Of a stretch of 64,000 nt of DNA, positions 58,084-64,000 are shown piece by piece. The DNA is from Sabellastarte sp. h YS-2021. Its lineage: Eukaryota > Annelida > Polychaeta > Sabellida > Sabellidae. Location: assembly GCA_964017235.1 (NCBI GenBank), contig OZ024936.1:50829028-50893027 (forward strand). Reading direction: 5' to 3'. How positions within the stretch are numbered: position 1 is the stretch's first letter; every line of letters starts with the position of its first letter. Both the position numbers and the translations under genes were made by a program. The notes below the pieces were generated by a model, which was not told where the DNA came from, did no database searches, and saw only the letters and a program-made list of their open reading frames with translations.

Positions 58084-58955
58084 TATGTGCCCTGGACCCA
58101 TATGCCCTCCCAGCTATCACCATATTGGGCAAAGTGGTGGTGAAGTGACAGGACTACCCGTGCAGGAGAATCATTCTGATTGCTCCAGGGTGACCCAACA
58201 TGCCCTGGTTTTGGGATCTAGTGGTCATGTCGAGCCAGATCCTTCTGTACCTGCAAAACCTGCCCAATCTGCTGACTCACCCATTCAATCAGATTCCACA
58301 CAAGAATCTGTCTAACCTAAATCTCTATGCCTGGCTCCTAGGGCCTCAGTAATCAAAGAGCAAGGATTCTCTGAGACAGTGGCAGCACGAAATGAGGCTC
58401 CTCAAAAAGGATCAGTCTATGAGGCAAAGTGGACAAATTTTACAAAGTTGTTCCACAGTAATCAGGTGGACTTTAGGGCACCACCTATAACATAGCTGAC
58501 TTCCTCCTGTATCTGTTCCAGGACAGGAAGTTACATCCAAGTACTAGTAATAGCTACAGATCAGCCATTGCAGACAAACTGAAAGACCATTATTGTCAGC
58601 AAGATGAGAATCTCATCTCTTGGATAGCTTCCAGAGACAGACCCAAGGGTCAGAGGGGCATCACCTCCTGGAACCTTTACCTGGTGCTGCACCAGCTGAC
58701 AAAGGCTCCCTTTAAACCCCTGAAGAGGCTTCCTTGAAGCATTTGAACTAAAAACTGTCTTCCTCTTAGCTTTGATCCATGCTTGTCTAAGTAAGAACAT
58801 CAGACATTAGTTAGACTGATATCTAAGGTGTCTCTTTACCCCTCACCAAGCTTTCTTTCCAAGAACCAGCTGGCCAAAGAGGCTCCCAACAGTGTGGCCC
58901 CAGTAGTTATTCCAGCCCTGGCCGCAACTCTGGATAAGTCACTCAAGGCCTAGGT
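58084..58955 (+). pseudogene. DIRS-d relic, right part (end of RT gene and recombinase N-terminus)
   Basis: Homology to DIRS-b resumes at 58086: 'catgccctggttttgggatc' (58199) matches 'gatgccctggttttgggacc' in DIRS-b (34540). Downstream, decayed recombinase blocks read 'SVYEAKWTNFTKLFHSNQVD', 'HPSTSNSYRSAIADKL' and 'LYLVLHQLTKAPFKPLK' with frame breaks. It ends before the catalytic region, at a LINE fragment. Confidence 0.75.
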
Positions 58956-58959
58956 ATTT

Positions 58960-59350
58960 TGCTTCATATCTTTCTTCCTACAACAGTTCTTACAGCACCA
59001 GGCGCAGCCAAAGTGGTGGCAATTTCCTTTTTATTCTAAGGTTCTACCCTTCTGTTCATAAATCTATCAAACAGTTTGGTAATAGTTTTGCTTTTGATGC
59101 TCCTACTGTTTGGAATGCTCTTCCAGATGAGATTCGTGCCTCTCCATCCTTGGCCTCGTTCAGAAAGCAGCTTAAAACCAACCTGTACACTAAAGCATAC
59201 CCACCTTAGCCTGGATCATCCCCTGGTGTTCTCTATGGTGCTTGACCCCTCTTCTGTCTCTGGATATTAAAATTTGGTGCACTGCTCTTCTGGTTTTGTT
59301 GCGCCTTAGAGTCCTCTTGTATGAGGAGATTAAGTGCTATAAAAGTCTAA
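58960..59350 (+). pseudogene. LINE 3' fragment (CR1/L2-like)
   Basis: The reading block 'FGNSFAFDAPTVWNALPDEI' followed by 'SLASFRKQLKTNLYTKAY' and a stop is the standard C-terminus of CR1/L2-like LINE pol. It is followed by ~130 bp of 3' UTR with 'gttgcgccttagagtcctct' and 'ggagattaagtgctataaaa'. Only the last few hundred bases of the LINE are present. Confidence 0.75.
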
Positions 59351-59494
59351 TTAGAAAGTAGAATTGACAACACCTGTGCATTCTGAATTTCCCTCTCTTG
59401 CTCTCCAATAGCTAGAAGGACACATGTCCTTTTGACTTTTTGCCATACATATGTCCTTCATGCAACGGAATTTCAGAAATTATGGCACAGAGTG

Positions 59495-59584
59495 ATGACT
59501 ATTTGTCTGCTAACTGAAGTTAAGCGGTAATGGGCTATGTTAGTACTTAGATGGGTGACCTTCTCAGTTCGGGACCAGCTGTGG
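59495..59584 (+). repeat. 5S rRNA-derived sequence (SINE3-like or 5S pseudogene)
   Basis: 'ctgaagttaagcggtaatgg' and 'gttagtacttagatgggtga' match the A-box to C-box internal promoter of 5S rRNA with few changes. The 5' third is not recognisable. The following sequence (after the SINE insertion) is not 5S-like, so a 5S-derived SINE is more likely than a plain pseudogene. Confidence 0.7.
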
Positions 59585-59808
59585 GTTTTTTTATTTTTTT
59601 TATTTCGGGTTTTACGTCGCTTTCAACGCTGTACAGGTCATATCATGACGGGTAGTTGGAAGGGCAGAGGAAACCAGTACATACAGTTCGTCAGGGTTCT
59701 TTACTGTAAACTGCCAACCAGCTTTCCCACTTGAGGCCGTGCCGGGAACCAAACCCTGGCCTCAGAGGTGAGAGGCAAGAGTGTTACCACTCTGCCACCG
59801 TAGCCCCT
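59585..59808 (-). repeat. tRNA-derived SINE with 12-bp target duplication
   Basis: Same family as 13858-14089, minus strand, with T-rich tail at 59585. GACCAGCTGTGG precedes (59573-59584) and follows (59809-59820) it, a clear target-site duplication inside the 5S-derived sequence. Confidence 0.85.
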
Positions 59809-59820
59809 GACCAGCTGTGG

Positions 59821-60690
59821 AATGTATCTAAGTTGGAATTTCTTTCTGTCACGAGACTTTCATCAATTTTAGTGCACTACTCGTGTCTCTGATGGCTTTG
59901 CGCTCGTGCTAGGGGACCAAAACACCTTTTGGCCTTGTTTTATTTGTATGTGACTTCTGATTTTTCATTAGCTCTGTTGTCAGCATACTTAAAAATTGAC
60001 ACTAATGCTATATGTCTATTGAGGATCTTTTTTAAATGGACATTTACTGGATTCTGATGACAACATTAGTTTAACAAGTAGTGGCAGTGAACCTGATGAA
60101 ATACTTGTCAACAAACAAAGCAGAAATCTTAATCAATATTAACCCCAGGCTTTTGACACCAACTGTAGTAGTGAAGAACAAAATGTTACTCCTCAATTAA
60201 TTATACCACACATTTTTTCAAGACTTACAAGTTTATACTGAACTTGATTGATTAAATGTGATACCAAAATGTTAAACAAAAATCATAAACCTGGTTTACT
60301 ATACCAATATTCTACTATATGTTATATAAAAAACCCTAAACCCTTCTTACAATGAGAGTGTGTACAAACACAGATTAACTAGGAATTTGGACTTTATTCT
60401 TAATATATTTCTATTATGATGTCTAATAAATATGGTTTTTAATTTTTAAAAATTTTTATCATAACCTGTTGTACTCAATTCACCTCTGCAATACCTGATA
60501 TGTATGTTCTTCCATACAATTTCATAAGATACACACTAAACATAGTGCCATTATATTAAATATTGAAAAGTAATAAAGTATAATATGCACCAAAATGTAT
60601 CTCTATTTTTTCTTAAATCAGCTTACATGTTTCTTAACTGCTACATCTTTCTCTAGTCTTGCAAATTTTGAGCACAAGTTTGGTTGAAAT
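59821..60690. other. Rest of the 5S-linked repeat, then AT-rich DNA
   Basis: 59821-59940 continues the sequence interrupted by the SINE ('ggctttgcgctcgtgctag'). Around 60055-60140 a short block reads 'DSDDNISLTSSGSEPDEILV' on the + strand, an acidic stretch such as found at the N-terminus of some transposases, but too short and broken to classify. Confidence 0.3.
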
Positions 60691-60700
60691 ACTCTTTTAT

Positions 60701-60870
60701 TTACTGAAAGTTTTTTTACTTGATGAAGATGCTTCACAATCAGAAACAATCTCAAGCCAGATATTATCCAGATACTCAAATGTCTGAACTTTTTTCACAA
60801 CATAGCCACCTTTCTTGTATTTTGTATAACAGAATTTGTACACTGGAGAACTGGATTTATTAAGTTACTT
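60701..60870 (-). CDS. Candidate terminal exon of an unknown gene (weak)
   Basis: On the minus strand, after a possible acceptor 'aataaatccag' or 'cagttctccag', a frame reads 'YKFCYTKYKKGGYVVKKVQT' and 'FEYLDNIWLEIVSDCEASS', ending 'KKTFSK' at a stop overlapping AATAAA. Composition looks coding, but I found no partner exon and no family. Confidence 0.25.
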
Positions 60871-62565
60871 TTTGCAAGCTCCAGTCCCGTAGCGGTGAAG
60901 TAAAACATTCAAAGATATTTATTATACTCTTACAAGACATTCTGATTTTAAAAGATAATGACAGGGCCTAATATTATCATGTTCCATGCAATGGAACATA
61001 TTTTATCCAAAGACATATTTCCTTAATGTCTTATTTTAGTCACTGAATCCCACTCTCATTAATGTATTTTTACTATAAATTGATATTAACAGAGATCTTA
61101 TACTCTATAAATTTTCTGTCAACCATTGACATCTTTACTAGTGTTTTGTGCTTCAAATGTGTTTTTGTATCCAAAAGGAGGATGTAAATTCAGATTCATG
61201 AACGTATTAATTGTACGATGACTGTGATATTTTTATCATACCCAGTTCCCCACCTTTACTCTAGTAAACAATTTCATACACTATTTTTTGGCAATTTTCA
61301 CCATGAAAAAGGAGATTCACTTAAATATAGAGGAGATAAATGAAAACACATAGTCAAAGAAACACTCCAAGAACGATTTGCATATAAATGGAACTTGAAT
61401 TTGAATATAAAAGTCCATGAGTTTACGGATTAATATACAGAGATAATACAAATGAAAATATCTCTTTTGTTATTTACACATTTCATTGGAATTTTTGTTA
61501 GGCCAATAAAAATTAAAATAAGCTTTATCTTTTGACCTTCAGAAACAGTGCATAGGAAATCACATTCCGTGTACATGTGCTAGCTAATATAATTTAATCA
61601 TCTTTTTATAGTAACAATTAATATACTCACTCTGAATGATAGTCACAAGTGTTGACAATATGTATATATGTCAAAGTCAGATCTGTAGCTTTTTCCATGC
61701 AAATGGAGAGAATATATCCTTTTTTATCACAACTACATTGCTTTACATAGTAAGTACTGAACTCAACAAATACATATGTTTGAATGTGTGATAAATGCAC
61801 AGCCATCAGTAATGGTGGCTGCTTGCTGTGTGGAAGTAGCCCAGATTTACCACAAATTTGAAAATATTTATACTAACACTGAGGAGATAAGGATTTACTG
61901 TTGGGTTTGAGATACTGTTTCTTTTTGTCTACCTTATGTGAAGACTAATACACTTTGTGCTACAGCCTCTTTAAAAATAGACAGTCATTGTTGATTAAAA
62001 GACAATGGCACATTGTATGAGCTAATTGGTCTAATCAACAAGACTGCATTCGATTTGTTTGTGTTATTTCATTATTAATTTATATTAAAAGAGTAGTCCT
62101 AGATTCTTCCATTATTTTGGCCCCCTTTGTGTGTAGATTTGCTTCACTTTGGGACGAGCGGTGAAAAACTGGGTTAATGATCAATAAGCATAAAGGTATG
62201 TTCAGAAAAAAACACCTGCTATTAACAGTAAAACTAGAAAGTGAAGCAGTATTTTGAGATACATATTATATGTTTATTTGTGAACTAACCAAATGGAACA
62301 TGTATAATACAATTTCTTATCAAAGTCATCAAGTTTCATACTGAAAATCAACTTAAAAATTCATTTCTCATATTTTGTATCCTCACAGACTTTGTTGCAG
62401 CCCCGTTGCCATATTTGTATGCCCCACACACTTTGTGTACACTACAGCCAGCATTTTTATTTTTAGTTTTTTTGGCCTCACATTAGTACTTAACTGAAAC
62501 TGTCACTCATCCATTGTGTTGTAACCAGAGATACATATTGTACTTATTTCTACTTACAATATTGG
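60871..62565. other. AT-rich region, nothing recognised
   Basis: No open frame, tRNA or tandem repeat that I can support. Confidence 0.4.
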
Positions 62566-62569
62566 GGGC

Positions 62570-62755
62570 TCAGTGGTGTAGTGGTTAAAGTGCTTACCTT
62601 CAACCTTTGAATCTCAGCCTGGGTACTTCATGTTTGAAACTTGGTAGTTACTTGCCGATGCCTGGTGGTTTACCATTTAGTATGCAGTGGTTCCTCCACC
62701 CATAAACTTCAAGCTGCAATATGACTGCTGTTGAATGTAATGTAAAACAAAAAAT
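62570..62755 (+). repeat. tRNA-derived SINE
   Basis: Head 'gggggctcagtggtgtagtg' 'gttaaagtgc', a degraded B box 'tttgaatctca', and a 3' part 'gttgaatgtaatgtaaaac' like the family at 13858 and 59585. Sense strand; 3' end uncertain. Confidence 0.65.
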
Positions 62756-64000
62756 AATGAGTGATCTTAGGAGGTTATGGCCTCCCAAGACCTGTACCTA
62801 CTACAATAGCGACTGTACCTACTACAATAGCGACTGCCCTGTTTTTACATTGCCTATCCACCATCCTGTGTTTTCATGCCTGGTATGAAAGTTTTCATGT
62901 TGCTTAAAATGGACAACTTAACCATAGGGATACACAGATATTCTTTGTGCCTTAGAATCCACAATTATCATGCAAATAAACACTAATAAAAGTCTATGCA
63001 TGAATGCTTAATCTAAAGTTTGTAAAATATTATAATAAAAATAACCATTGTAACTATTAAAAAAATAAAATTATACAATATAGGCTTTGCATATCATATG
63101 TTATATCTTGTTACAGATACTACAATTATGATATTTCTCATAACTAATTTAAATAATTTGTTTGTAGTTTTTGCCACTTTTATGCTTTGGACTTTGCAAA
63201 GATACTAGAATAAGATTTAGAATTGATGTGTAGTTATTTGTCATTTATCATATATCCATGAATGAAGCCAATCAAAAAATAATAAGGAAAAGATAAGTTT
63301 GTATCCAATCAAGTGTAATAGTTTCAAATATTACTTTCTATACAGCACTCCAGTTTAACAGTAATGCTGTGGTTAGGCTTTCTACTCCTTATGTGTAGTT
63401 GCTGACTTTAGAAGGTTCTAGTAAAAATTTATTCAGACTGATATAGTTCCAGGTAAGATGATATACATAGAAGGTTCTTGAAACTTTCCCCAGTCAATTT
63501 TCTAGTCATTTCTGTAGAGTACAAGAAATATCAATGATAATTAGCCAACTTCTGCAGAATACAAAAAAAAAATATCAATGTGCAATGTCCATAAGTGACA
63601 ATTTATTTTAGATATAATATTATTAAAACAACACCCGGGGCAGAAATCCTTAAGGCACCCATTATTAATCTATGACTCTGTATGCGACTCTCAATATCCA
63701 CTTACTTCTGTATTGGTGCTTCTTGATATCACCCTTCCGAGAACTTCACAAGGTCCACAAAAATCACCATATTATTGATATCTTGGAATCTGGGAAAAGT
63801 CAATCCATCAACCCTTTCTCCACTCACTTCACAGTCCTTCATAAAAGTTATCAGTGTGCAACTCTGATATTTTAGGTATTAATCAAAAAGTTGGTTTTAG
63901 AATAACAATTATTTGCTTTTATATAAGTACAAACTTCTGCATGGAGCAAGGCTGGACAGCGAGTCACACTTTTCTGAACTTGGAGAAAAATACTATTCAT
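62756..64000. other. AT-rich region to the end, nothing recognised
   Basis: There is a short duplication 'acctactacaatagcgactg' near 62804-62837. Open frames are short and have no recognisable content. Confidence 0.4.

Noticed and set aside
59495..59584. Functional 5S rRNA gene
   Set aside because: The first third and the 3' end of 5S are unrecognisable and the unit is interrupted by a SINE.

Overview
The window is a piece of an animal nuclear genome. It is AT-rich, has one spliced protein gene with GT-AG introns, tRNA-derived SINEs, LINE remnants, tyrosine-recombinase (DIRS-type) retrotransposons and long minisatellite-bearing repeats. The SINE type, the DIRS families and the hairpin-plus-~155-bp-array repeats point to a marine invertebrate, most likely a mollusc; that taxonomic call is inference.

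Region 1 (1-24.3 kb): one host gene on the + strand can be assembled by eye from seven exons (2814-23267). It encodes a 258-residue protein with four membrane segments. Its introns are filled with non-autonomous, Helitron-like repeats: arrays of ~147, ~155, ~158 and ~169 bp units, several next to short GC-rich hairpins. Some units carry perfect DR1/ERRE-type or YY1-type motifs. A foldback repeat ends 21 bp before exon 5, and the exon 3 splice donor lies in a 27-bp tandem duplication.

Region 2 (24.7-36.5 kb): a truncated DIRS element (DIRS-a, carrying a 5'-truncated LINE on the opposite strand) runs directly into a second, full-length but decayed DIRS element (DIRS-b). DIRS-b ends in a 295-bp palindromic module that holds an antisense copy of a DIRS leader.

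Region 3 (37.1-59.0 kb) is a four-level nest. A DIRS relic (DIRS-d) is split by a DNA transposon with TTCACTAAACCT ends and a TA duplication. That is split by an 18.8-kb element with perfect 65-bp terminal inverted repeats and a GTCAAA 6-bp target duplication. That in turn is split by an apparently intact DIRS element (DIRS-c). The 18.8-kb element (13.3 kb without DIRS-c) encodes a protein-primed type family B DNA polymerase with zinc fingers and an inserted nuclease-like domain. On its other arm is a cluster of small, mutually related proteins with a PC4-like strand-helix motif. It also carries a short SH2/SOCS-box-like protein and a NADAR-like frame. Its ends hold arrays of NRF1-, ETS-, CRE- and RFX-like motifs, and its interior a cluster of NF-kappaB-like decamers. 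The 6-bp duplication, 5'-AG ends and PolB are Polinton/Maverick (adintovirus-like) features. However, I see no integrase, capsid, packaging ATPase or protease, so it is either a reduced derivative or a different kind of PolB element. This is the most interesting object in the window.

Region 4 (59-64 kb): a LINE 3' fragment, a 5S-rRNA-like sequence interrupted by a SINE with a 12-bp duplication, another SINE, and mostly AT-rich sequence with no convincing gene apart from one weak candidate exon.
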